A DNA stretch of 64,000 nucleotides from JACMLC01 sp963720235. GTDB lineage: Bacteria > Acidobacteriota > Blastocatellia > Pyrinomonadales > Pyrinomonadaceae. Position numbers and translations under genes: made by a program. The DNA lies in NCBI GenBank assembly GCA_963720235.1, contig OY970389.1, forward strand, positions 868,001 to 932,000, given 5' to 3'. The notes beneath the pieces were generated by a model. The model did no database searches and was not told the origin of the DNA. It saw only the letters and a list, made by a program, of their open reading frames with translations. Below, piece after piece: positions 24,915-32,875 of this stretch (within the stretch, counting starts at the first letter, position 1; every line of letters begins with the position of its first letter).

Positions 24915-26942
24915 TTAAAGCTTGTCGGATTTCCCCCCGGCATCTTCGATTGACTTGTCCTGCTCGCGGCGCGTCTCGACCTGTCCCTGATTCACGTCGC
25001 GCACTTCCTCTTTGTTCTGATTCCAGATGGTCGGGCCTGTCAGGTCTTTCGGCTTCTGCTCTGTGTCCTGGCTGAGGACTTGCGGCGCGCCGTCTTTCTG
25101 CGGAAGCGCAGAGCCTTTCGCGCCCGCAGCAGCTTTCGCCGTAGTCTCCTGCTTGCCCTTACTATAATCACGCTTGCGCGGTTTGATAAGCGAGATGTCA
25201 ACGGCTTCATACGAGAGCACTGGGCCTTCGCCGGAATACTCTGCAATCGTCGTCTTGAGGAAATTCTCGTCGTCGCGGTCTGGAAAGTCCGGCTTGTAAT
25301 GCGCGCCGCGCGACTCGTTGCGATTCAATGCGCCGAGCGTGATGACGCGCGCCAGTTCCAGCATGTTCTTTAAATGACGCGCGTGCGGCAGGGCCATTGT
25401 GGCCCAGAGATTAGAATCGTTGATTGAGATGCGCGTGTAACGCTCCATCAATTCGAGCAGCTTGTCGTCTGTCTCCTTGAGCTTGTCGTTATAACGAACG
25501 ACGGTCACGTTGTCCGTCATCCACTTGCCCATCTCTTCATGCAGCTTGTACTGATTCTCGTTGCCGCTCTGCTTGATAAGCCCGTCGTTTATCTCTTCCT
25601 GCCGCTTGAGCTCCTGCTCATAAATTCCATTTCCATCCGCGCCGCCGTTGCGCTCTACGTTCTGTGCAAACTCTATGGCCGCAGGCGCGGCGACGAAACC
25701 GCCGAAGACACAACTGACAAGCGAGTTCGCGCCCAAACGGTTCGCGCCGTGAATCGAGTAATCACACTCGCCAGCCGCAAGGAGTCCGGGAATATTTGTG
25801 CGCTGCTCAAAATCCACCCACAGGCCGCCCATAGAATAATGCACGCCCGGAAAGATTCGCATAGGCACATGGCGCGGGTCGTCGCCGACAAACATCTCGT
25901 AGATTTCAAGAATCGCGCCGAGCTTGCGGTCTAAAGTCTCTGCCGGAATGTGCGACAAATCCAAATAGACCTGATTCTCGCCGCCGATGCCCATGCCATC
26001 CAGACAGACCTGAAAAATTTCTCTGGTCGCAATATCGCGCGGCACCAAGTTGCCGTAGGCAGGATATTTCTCTTCGAGAAAATACCAGCGTTCGCGTTCT
26101 GGAATCGAAGACGGAGACCGCGTATCTTTCTCCGCGCGCGGAACCCAGACGCGCCCGCCCTCGCCGCGCGCAGACTCGGACATCAAACGCAGCTTGTCTT
26201 CGCCCGGAATCGAAGTCGGATGCACCTGTATAAATTCGCCGTTAGCATACTTTGCGCCCTGCTGGTAACAGGCTGAAACAGCAGAGCCTGTGCAGACCAT
26301 AGAGTTGGTTGATTTCCCGAAAATCAATCCCGGCCCGCCCGTCGCCATAATCACAGCGTCGGCTTTAAAAGCTTTCAATTCCAAAGTCTTCAAATTCATC
26401 GCCACAAGGCCGCGACAAACCTGATGGTCGTCAAGGATGAGAGACATCATCTCCCAGCCTTCATACTTCTGCACCTTGCCTTCGACTTCATGACGACGAA
26501 CCTGTTCATCAAGCGCATAGAGAAGCTGTTGCCCTGTCGAAGCTCCAGCGAAAGCTGTGCGGTGATGCTTTGTTCCGCCGAAGCGACGAAAGTCTAACAA
26601 GCCTTCCGTCGTGCGCGAGAATGGCACGCCCATCCTGTCGAAGAGATAGATAATCGCCGGAGCCATTTCGCACATCACTTTGGCTGGCGGCTGATTGGCT
26701 AAAAAGTCTCCGCCATAAACCGTGTCGTCAAAGTGCTCCCACGTCGAATCGCCTTCGCCTTTCGTGTTGACCGCGCCGTTGATGCCGCCCTGCGCGCAGA
26801 CAGAATGCGAGCGTTTGACAGGCACTACAGAGAAGAGGTCAACGCTGTGGCCTTTCTCAGCAATCTTCATCGCCGCCGCGAGCCCCGCCAGTCCGCCGCC
26901 GACCACAGCTATCTTGATACCGTTTTTTCCAACAGTTGCCAT
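24915..26942 (-). CDS. sdhA: Succinate dehydrogenase/fumarate reductase flavoprotein subunit
   Basis: A 675-residue SdhA with FAD-binding VVGGGLAGLAAAMK, the flavin-attachment segment SHSVCAQGGINGA, and catalytic residues in HPTSIPGED and RGEGGRVW. HYSMGGLWVD and GANRLGANSL complete the family pattern. The C-terminus bears an extra charged tail of about 80 residues (rich in Lys, Glu and Gln) beyond the usual end, likely flexible. Its ATG overlaps the sdhC stop (TGATG). Confidence 0.96.
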   Translation of the reverse strand: MATVGKNGIKIAVVGGGLAGLAAAMKIAEKGHSVDLFSVVPVKRSHSVCAQGGINGAVNTKGEGDSTWEHFDDTVYGGDFLANQPPAKVMCEMAPAIIYLFDRMGVPFSRTTEGLLDFRRFGGTKHHRTAFAGASTGQQLLYALDEQVRRHEVEGKVQKYEGWEMMSLILDDHQVCRGLVAMNLKTLELKAFKADAVIMATGGPGLIFGKSTNSMVCTGSAVSACYQQGAKYANGEFIQVHPTSIPGEDKLRLMSESARGEGGRVWVPRAEKDTRSPSSIPERERWYFLEEKYPAYGNLVPRDIATREIFQVCLDGMGIGGENQVYLDLSHIPAETLDRKLGAILEIYEMFVGDDPRHVPMRIFPGVHYSMGGLWVDFEQRTNIPGLLAAGECDYSIHGANRLGANSLVSCVFGGFVAAPAAIEFAQNVERNGGADGNGIYEQELKRQEEINDGLIKQSGNENQYKLHEEMGKWMTDNVTVVRYNDKLKETDDKLLELMERYTRISINDSNLWATMALPHARHLKNMLELARVITLGALNRNESRGAHYKPDFPDRDDENFLKTTIAEYSGEGPVLSYEAVDISLIKPRKRDYSKGKQETTAKAAAGAKGSALPQKDGAPQVLSQDTEQKPKDLTGPTIWNQNKEEVRDVNQGQVETRREQDKSIEDAGGKSDKL

Positions 26943-27625
26943 CAGCTAAAAATACCTCCCAGCAAGCCTCCCGGACGAACGAAAGCGACCATCGCGTTGA
27001 TGCCGACGAGCAGCAAGACCGCGCCGAATCCTATGCACGCATAACCCGTCAGACGCTGCGCCTGCGCGCCGATGGCGATGCCCCAGTCAACCATAAAAAG
27101 CCAGATGCCGTTGGCAAAGTGCCAGACGGTCGAAGTGATGCCGACGAGATAGATGATGAATATCGGAACCATCTTGAACTCGCGCGAGACAATCTGAAAA
27201 GCCTGATCCGGCGCGTGCGCGACAGATGTTGTGTTGAGTCCGGGAATGAGACCGAAACGGAAGTTCAGCACGTGAAAGAGTATGAAGAAGAAGAGTATCA
27301 CGCCCGTCACACGCTGAATCGTATAGAACCAGTTGCGCGGGTACGGATAGTTAAGATTGTTCGGGCGCGCTTCGACCGTAATCACCAGACCATAGAGCGC
27401 GTGATAGAGAAGCGGGATGAAGATAAAAGTCGTCTCCACGAGCAGGATAAACGGAATGGCCTGCAAGTCTGCGACAGCTTCATTGAAATGCTCCAAGCCC
27501 TTCGTCGGATGCGCCGCCTTAGAGTTGGTATAAAAATGCTCCAACAGAAAAGCTCCTAAAGGCACGATGCCTGAGAGCTGGTGCAGCTTTCTCAAGATAA
27601 AAGTTTTGCTTAAACGAATAGCCAT
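26942..27625 (-). CDS. sdhC: Succinate dehydrogenase cytochrome b subunit
   Basis: A 227-residue membrane anchor with five predicted helices, of the Bacillus-type single-subunit di-heme class. Candidate heme His residues lie in RKLHQLSG, LYHALYG, LFHVLNF and TVWHFANG. It anchors SdhA/B and passes electrons to or from menaquinone. It is the first gene of sdhC-sdhA-uma2-sdhB, with a good promoter upstream. Confidence 0.93.
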   Translation of the reverse strand: MAIRLSKTFILRKLHQLSGIVPLGAFLLEHFYTNSKAAHPTKGLEHFNEAVADLQAIPFILLVETTFIFIPLLYHALYGLVITVEARPNNLNYPYPRNWFYTIQRVTGVILFFFILFHVLNFRFGLIPGLNTTSVAHAPDQAFQIVSREFKMVPIFIIYLVGITSTVWHFANGIWLFMVDWGIAIGAQAQRLTGYACIGFGAVLLLVGINAMVAFVRPGGLLGGIFS

Positions 27626-27708
27626 ACGTCCTCAGCTCACTCCTTCGCCTTGAAGGCTGTCCTCAGTCTTCTTCGTCTGTGGTCTGGTAAAGATTGTTTC
27701 GCATGGAA

Positions 27709-27735
27709 TTATATGTAGATGCGCCGCAAAAGCAA
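27709..27735 (-). promoter_or_regulatory. Sigma-70-like promoter of the sdh operon
   Basis: On the minus strand a TTGCTT box (27735-27730) is followed after 16 bp by a perfect TATAAT (27714-27709), 84 bp before the sdhC start. This is by motif only. Confidence 0.5.
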
Positions 27736-27751
27736 CAGCGCGCCGCACATC

Positions 27752-28330
27752 TCACCTCAAAATCAACCACAGCAAACCAATCAACGGCAGCAAAATCAAC
27801 AACCCCGTCAGCAGATATGCACAGCAACTGAAGAGCGACCAGAAGACAAATCTGAGATTGTCGCTCAAAGTCGCCTCTCTCTTCGCCCCATCCAGATGCA
27901 ACTCACGACGCATGCTGCCCACCCTGCGCGAGAGCAAAGCTTCATCAAAAACTCTGCGATACAAATTCGTGCTGTAACAGCCGCGTATGAAAGCCCTGTA
28001 AGTTGTCAAAGGGCTGATGACAAGTCCGATAGCAAAGGCGTAAGAATTCAAAATCCACCCCGGATAGTGGTCTGCGCATCCGGTCGAAATTTCCCACGCG
28101 CCAATCTCCGCCTCGCCTCGCCATGTCGTAGGATATTCAGTCAAGACATGATGCAGGTCATGCAATTTCACAGACCGTATGCGCGCCTTCGTATTCGGGA
28201 AAGCAATCGGAATCGGCCCGGCCTTCATCTTCACCCAGGCGTCGTCGTAACCGCCATTCTTGAAATTGTTAATCTCGAAATAGCGTTCACGCGCCTCGCG
28301 CAAAGTCAGGTCTGGATCATACAAATGCAT
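27752..28330 (-). CDS. Coq4-like membrane-associated protein
   Basis: A 192-residue protein carrying the Coq4 metal motif HDxxH-x11-E (HDLHH ... GE near residues 66-82). Coq4 helps in ubiquinone assembly and decarboxylation/hydroxylation in eukaryotes and some bacteria. Unlike Coq4, this protein ends in a pair of C-terminal membrane helices (SLFSCCAYLLTGLLILLPLIG). ATG at 28330 is preferred to a TTG at 28348. It lies upstream of sdhC on the same strand, so a quinone-related role is plausible but inferred. Confidence 0.65.
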   Translation of the reverse strand: MHLYDPDLTLREARERYFEINNFKNGGYDDAWVKMKAGPIPIAFPNTKARIRSVKLHDLHHVLTEYPTTWRGEAEIGAWEISTGCADHYPGWILNSYAFAIGLVISPLTTYRAFIRGCYSTNLYRRVFDEALLSRRVGSMRRELHLDGAKREATLSDNLRFVFWSLFSCCAYLLTGLLILLPLIGLLWLILR

Positions 28331-28447
28331 CGCAAGTCCCGGCCTCAAATCATATCCATCCGAGATTTATCATACTCGCCGCCGGTTATAAGGTAAAATG
28401 AAAAATATTTTCCTTCTTAACAAGAAATACTTATAATTCACGATAAC

Positions 28448-28515
28448 AGTCAGGAGTCAGGAGTCTGGAGTCAAAAGCAACTTGTCTTTGACTCCAGACT
28501 CCAGACTCCCGACTT
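28448..28515. repeat. Family C inverted repeat (GGAGTCTGGAGTC words), copy 1
   Basis: Left arm gtcaggagtctggagtcaaa and right arm tttgactccagactccagac, with a loop of about 12 bp. It ends five bases before the LysR start codon, so the gene's leader is repeat-derived. A perfect TATAAT at 28432-28437 lies just upstream and may be the promoter. Confidence 0.9.
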
Positions 28516-28519
28516 CTGG

Positions 28520-29407
28520 ATGATGCAGATAGAAACTCTCAAAATCTTTTGCGACCTTGCAGAGACGCGCAGCTTTTCGCTCGCGGCAGAGCGAAACTTT
28601 GTCACGCAGTCTGCGGTCAGCCAGCAGGTGCGCGGCCTCGAAGAGTCTTTCAAGCATCGCCTCTTAGAGCGCGTGCGCGGGCGGCGCGAAGTTCGCCTGA
28701 CAAATGCCGGAGAGATTTTTTATCAGGAGAGCCGCAACGTTCTCGAAGCTTATCATCGCTTGCAGGAGAAAGTGCGCGGGCTGGACGGAACCATTAGCGG
28801 GACTGCGCGCGTGGCGACGGTCTATAGCATCGGCCTGCATGAATTGCCGCCCGCCGTGCGCCGCTTCATGGCGCTTTATCCGGCGGCGAAGATTGACCTC
28901 GAATATAGCCGCACGACGCGCATCGTGCGAGATGTCCTGAGCGGCGCAGTCGAACTGGGCGTGATTGCTTATCCCGAAAAGCGTCGCGGCCTGACAGTCA
29001 TTCCATTGCCGGGCGACCGTCTCGTGCTCATCTGCCCGCCAGAGCATCCGTTGGCCGCACGAAAAAAAGTTAAAGCAGCAGATTTGAACGGACAGGACTT
29101 CGTGCAATTCGAGCGCGACATTCCTACACGACGAGCGATTGACCGCATCCTGAAATCGCACGGCGTCACGGTTCATCGCGTCGCGGAGTTCGATAACATA
29201 GAAACCATCAAGCGCGCTGTAGAAGTCGGCTTCGGCTTGGCGATTGTCCCGCGTCCAAGCGTCGTTGACGAACAGCGCAGCGGCCAACTCGGAGTCGTCA
29301 CTTTAGCAGAGCCGGAATGGACACGCGCCGTCGGAGCCATACACCGCAGCGACCGCATTCTTTCAACTGCCGCACAAAAGTTTATCGAGTTGTTGAAGAA
29401 TAGTTAA
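28520..29407 (+). CDS. LysR-family transcriptional regulator
   Basis: A 295-residue regulator. The N-terminal winged helix-turn-helix (about 3-63) has FSLAAERNFVTQSAVSQQV, and a LysR substrate-binding domain (about 90-290) follows. The target genes are unknown; the divergent Coq4-like gene and the downstream amidase are candidates. ATG at 28520 is followed by a second ATG at 28523. Confidence 0.94.
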   Translation: MMQIETLKIFCDLAETRSFSLAAERNFVTQSAVSQQVRGLEESFKHRLLERVRGRREVRLTNAGEIFYQESRNVLEAYHRLQEKVRGLDGTISGTARVATVYSIGLHELPPAVRRFMALYPAAKIDLEYSRTTRIVRDVLSGAVELGVIAYPEKRRGLTVIPLPGDRLVLICPPEHPLAARKKVKAADLNGQDFVQFERDIPTRRAIDRILKSHGVTVHRVAEFDNIETIKRAVEVGFGLAIVPRPSVVDEQRSGQLGVVTLAEPEWTRAVGAIHRSDRILSTAAQKFIELLKNS

Positions 29408-29433
29408 AATCACTCAAGCTCTTCTTTGCGGTC

Positions 29434-29508
29434 TTGAGATTTTCTTTTCTTTGCGCCACCAGCGCGAAATAGCAGCGAACGGTTCTCGCTGGTGGCGCAA
29501 AGAGAAAA
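29434..29508. repeat. Inverted repeat with CTTTGCGCCACCAGCG word (family A relative)
   Basis: Arms ttttctttgcgccaccagcg and the mirrored cgctggtggcgcaaagagaa face each other across about 25 bp. Half of the same word occurs at 40.93 kb. It fills most of the gap between the LysR and amidase genes. Confidence 0.8.
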
Positions 29509-29565
29509 ACATAAGCCCGCAAAGAGTTGTGTGGTTTACTTGCTTGAGTTTTAAAATCACTTCTT

Positions 29566-31005
29566 ATGATTGAACTGACGAGACAATCGCTCGCGCAGCT
29601 TGCGTTGTTAATACGCAAGCGAGAGGTTTCGCCTGTTCAAGTCGTCGAAGCTCATCTGCGGCAGATTGAGCAACTGAATCCGCAACTCAATGCCATTGTC
29701 ACTCTCGCGCCGGATGCTTTGGAGAAGGCGCGCGAGGCTGAAAACGCTTTGATGCGCGGAGATGATATTGGACTTCTGCACGGCTTGCCTTTGACTGTGA
29801 AGGATACTATCGAGACACGCGGCCTGCGCACGACAAGCGGTTCCAGAAGGCTTGCCTCTCATGTTCCGTCAAAAGATGCTGCGGCTGTAGCGAGGCTGCG
29901 CGCGGCGGGCGCAATCATCATCGGCAAGACCAATGTCGCGGAGATGGCTGCGGCTTACGATACGGAAAATCCTGTCTTTGGCCCGGCGAATAATCCGTAT
30001 GACTATAAACGCACGCCGGGCGGTTCATCCGGCGGCGAAGCGGCTGCGATTGCAGCGTACATGTCGCCGGGCGGAATTGGCAGCGACCTGATGGGCTCGA
30101 TTCGCGTGCCAGCGCATTTCTGCGGCATTGCCGGACTCAAGCCGACTGCGGGGCGCGTGCATGGCGATGGACACATTCCAGATTCGTCCGGGCCAGCCTC
30201 GCTCGGCGCGGTGATTGGGCCAATGGCCCGAAACGTCGCAGACCTCTCAACGCTCTTTCGCGTGCTTGCGGGATTTGATGAAAGGGAAGCTGTCTCTGCT
30301 TCTTCGCCTTTTGTCTCAAACGAAGTTGAACTCAAGCGCGGTCTGCGAGCCGCGTGGCATGTGTTTGATGGTTTGACGACAGTGACGGAAGAGACGCGTG
30401 GCGCGGTTGAGAGGGCCGCGCATGCGCTCGAAGAAGCGGGGCTTGATGTTTTGGAAGAGAGACCGCCCGGCGTAGAGTTTGGACAGGATTTGTGGGCCAG
30501 ATTGTTTGCGCGCGCCGCGCTCATAGAGATGCGTGAAGTTTATCAGGGACACCTGGAAGAAGCAGGAGCATTCGTGCGTTATCTTTTAGACTCTTCGGCT
30601 GACGCTGCGCCGCCGTCGTTTGATGTTTATGCGCGCGCGTGGAAGGAGCGCGACCGTTTGCGCGGCGCGCTCGTTGAGTGGATGAGAGAGACGCCATTTA
30701 TCATTGCTCCCGTCGGCGCGATGCCTGCTTACGAGCACGGCGCACGCAAGGTTGAAGTTGAAGGACAAGCTCTGAGTATCTTTCGCGCGTTCAGTTATTC
30801 GCAGACTTACAATGTTTTCGGGCTGCCTGCGGTGACAGTTCGTGCGGGCTCCACGCGCGAAGGCTTGCCTGTCGGCGTGCAGATTATCGGCAGACCTTTT
30901 GGCGAAGAATCAATTCTTGCAGCCGCGCGCGTCATTGAAGAAAGATGCGGCGGATGGCAGCCGCCACCGCTTGCTCTTCCGCAAGAAGGCGAAAGTCCGC
31001 TATAG
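29566..31005 (+). CDS. Amidase (amidase-signature family)
   Basis: A 479-residue amidase. The catalytic Lys is in LTVKDTIE, the cis-Ser in GGSSGGEAAA and the nucleophile Ser in SDLMGSIRVPA. The common GGS before the nucleophile is MGS here. The family hydrolyses amides, including free substrates and, as GatA, Glu-tRNA(Gln). The sequence resembles stand-alone amidases rather than GatA, and no gatC or gatB is nearby. The substrate is unknown. Confidence 0.9.
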   Translation: MIELTRQSLAQLALLIRKREVSPVQVVEAHLRQIEQLNPQLNAIVTLAPDALEKAREAENALMRGDDIGLLHGLPLTVKDTIETRGLRTTSGSRRLASHVPSKDAAAVARLRAAGAIIIGKTNVAEMAAAYDTENPVFGPANNPYDYKRTPGGSSGGEAAAIAAYMSPGGIGSDLMGSIRVPAHFCGIAGLKPTAGRVHGDGHIPDSSGPASLGAVIGPMARNVADLSTLFRVLAGFDEREAVSASSPFVSNEVELKRGLRAAWHVFDGLTTVTEETRGAVERAAHALEEAGLDVLEERPPGVEFGQDLWARLFARAALIEMREVYQGHLEEAGAFVRYLLDSSADAAPPSFDVYARAWKERDRLRGALVEWMRETPFIIAPVGAMPAYEHGARKVEVEGQALSIFRAFSYSQTYNVFGLPAVTVRAGSTREGLPVGVQIIGRPFGEESILAAARVIEERCGGWQPPPLALPQEGESPL

Positions 31006-31016
31006 TGCCGTAACAG

Positions 31017-31096
31017 TCGTGAGTCAAGAGTCTGGAGTCTGGAGTCAAAAGCCATTAAGCGTTTGACTCCAGACTCTTGACTCCAGACTCCAGACT
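31017..31096. repeat. Family C inverted repeat, copy 2
   Basis: Arms of gagtctggagtctggagtca and mirrored tgactccagactc words around a short AT-rich loop. It lies between the amidase stop and the leader of the SPFH gene, whose ribosome site (TTAGGAGG) follows at once. Confidence 0.9.
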
Positions 31097-31115
31097 TCTA
31101 AATTAGGAGGCGCGT

Positions 31116-32141
31116 ATGTTTGAAGGATTGTCTATTCTGTTCCTCTTTTTAATGTTCTTTCTAGCCATCGCAATCCTGATTGTCTCTGCCAAGACCATCA
31201 AGATTGTGCCGCAGGCGACCGTCATGCTGATTGAGCGGCTGGGCCGTTTCAGTCGCGAGGCAACGAGCGGTCTGAATATCATCGTGCCTTTTCTTGATAG
31301 GCCGCGCGCCGTCTATTGGACCAACACGCGGCCCGGTATCACTTCCATAGACCTGCGCGAATCTTTTATAGACCTGCCGCCGCAGCCTGTGATTACGCGA
31401 GACAACGTGACGATACATGTGGACTCGATTGTCTACTGGCAAATCACAGACGCGAAAAAAGCTGTCTATGAAGTCGCAGACCTCGTGGGCAGTATTGTGC
31501 AGTTGACGATTACGGGCATGCGCGCGGTGATGGGCGATATGGATTTGGATCACACGCTCTCGCAGAGAGACCAAATCAGCGCGAGGCTCAGAATCATTCT
31601 TGATGAAGCGACGGACAAGTGGGGCGTCAAGGTGACGCGCGTTGACGTGAAGAACATCAACCCGCCGGAAGATGTGCGCGTCACAATGGAAAAGCAGATG
31701 ACTGCGGAACGCACGCGCCGCGCGCTCGTCTTACAGGCAGAGGGCGAGAGGCAGGCTTCGATTACACGCGCAGAGGGCGAGAAGCAGGCCGCAGTGACGC
31801 GCGCCGAAGGCGAAAAAGAATCTGCTATCCTGCAAGCGGAAGGCGCGGCGCAGGCGCGGCTGAGAAATGCTACTGCCGAAGCCGAAGCCATCAACCGCAT
31901 CTCGCAGGCCATGCTCGGCGTCGGCAATCCTGCGCAATATCTGATTACTAAAAGCTACATCGAATCTCTGCGCGACATGACGCGCACGAATAACTCCAAG
32001 ATAATCTTCATGCCGGTTGAAACATTGAGCATGCTGTCGAGCGTCGGCGCGATTAAAGAGATGCTGAGCGCGACGGGAGATAGTGGCTCGGAGCAGGATA
32101 AAAATCCGCCGCCGCCGCGCCCGCGCGAGTTGCCGAGATAG
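31116..32141 (+). CDS. SPFH/stomatin-like membrane protein
   Basis: A 341-residue stomatin-type protein. One N-terminal membrane helix (about 5-27) is followed by a band-7 domain (about 30-190; IVPQATVMLIERLGRF) and a long coiled coil with tandem AEGE words (residues about 205-255, e.g. ITRAEGEKQAAVTRAEGEK). It likely forms ring-shaped oligomers that organise membrane microdomains or guard proteases. There is no NfeD gene next to it. A strong Shine-Dalgarno (TTAGGAGG) precedes the ATG. Confidence 0.93.
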   Translation: MFEGLSILFLFLMFFLAIAILIVSAKTIKIVPQATVMLIERLGRFSREATSGLNIIVPFLDRPRAVYWTNTRPGITSIDLRESFIDLPPQPVITRDNVTIHVDSIVYWQITDAKKAVYEVADLVGSIVQLTITGMRAVMGDMDLDHTLSQRDQISARLRIILDEATDKWGVKVTRVDVKNINPPEDVRVTMEKQMTAERTRRALVLQAEGERQASITRAEGEKQAAVTRAEGEKESAILQAEGAAQARLRNATAEAEAINRISQAMLGVGNPAQYLITKSYIESLRDMTRTNNSKIIFMPVETLSMLSSVGAIKEMLSATGDSGSEQDKNPPPPRPRELPR

Positions 32142-32149
32142 AAAAGCAA

Positions 32150-32254
32150 GTTTCGCGCAAAGGCGCAAAGAAAGCTCGCAAAGAGGTTGAGCAGTTATCT
32201 TTCTTGAAAGCTTTCTTTGCGTCTTCTTTGCGCCTTTGCGCCTTTGCGGGAAAA
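32150..32254. repeat. Family A inverted repeat, copy 4
   Basis: tttcgcgcaaaggcgcaaag on the left and ctttgcgcctttgcggga on the right, with the standard ttgaaagctttctt spacer word. It separates the convergent SPFH and thpR genes. Confidence 0.9.
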
Positions 32255-32269
32255 GTTTTCTTTGCTTTC

Positions 32270-32875
32270 TCAAAAGACATGCCTTGAGATTTCTGTGTAG
32301 CGCGAGCCGCCCGGCCCTAGTTCACTGCGCATCACTAAAAGCTCATTCACATTAAAAGCCGCGCGCTCGAATCCCATCTCTTGATGCATGGCTGCCAGCC
32401 TTTGCGAGTTAGCGGGAGCGCGCAGGCGTGCGATAGTAAGATGTGGATGAAAAGCCCTTGTCTCGCGCGCGAAGCCTACGGCGGCGCATTCTTCTTCGAG
32501 ACGTTGTTGGAGCGTCGCGAGTTTACCGGAATCATCTTTGACGCCGAGCCAGAGAACTCGCGGCATGCCGCGAGGCGGAAACGCGCCTGCTCCTTCGATG
32601 GCAAGCTCGAATGTTTGAAAACCTTCTGCCGCACGCGCAGCCGCTTGTGATAGAGAACCGATGCGCGCCGTCTCAAGCTCGCCCAAAAATTTCAGAGTGA
32701 TATGGAGCGATTCGGCTCTGGGCCATGAAGCGCGTACTTTAGGAGCAGCCTCGCGCAGAGTTTTAGTATGAGCGGCGGCGCGGTTGCGCACTTCTTCCGG
32801 CAGAGCGACAGCGCAGAAGACTCGCCAACGCTCTGCCTGAACTTTTTCCAGAGGCTCTTGTGCTTCAAAGCTCAT
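32270..32875 (-). CDS. thpR: RNA 2',3'-cyclic phosphodiesterase
   Basis: A 201-residue 2H phosphoesterase (ThpR/LigT). The two HxTx motifs are HITL and HLTI (in FHPHLTIARLR). It opens 2',3'-cyclic phosphates on RNA ends. Its ATG overlaps the stop of the penicillin-acylase gene (ATGA), so they are translationally coupled despite unrelated roles. Confidence 0.93.
   Translation of the reverse strand: MSFEAQEPLEKVQAERWRVFCAVALPEEVRNRAAAHTKTLREAAPKVRASWPRAESLHITLKFLGELETARIGSLSQAAARAAEGFQTFELAIEGAGAFPPRGMPRVLWLGVKDDSGKLATLQQRLEEECAAVGFARETRAFHPHLTIARLRAPANSQRLAAMHQEMGFERAAFNVNELLVMRSELGPGGSRYTEISRHVF

Noticed and set aside
29566..31005. GatA subunit of the tRNA amidotransferase
   Set aside because: No gatB or gatC nearby, and the overall sequence resembles stand-alone amidases.
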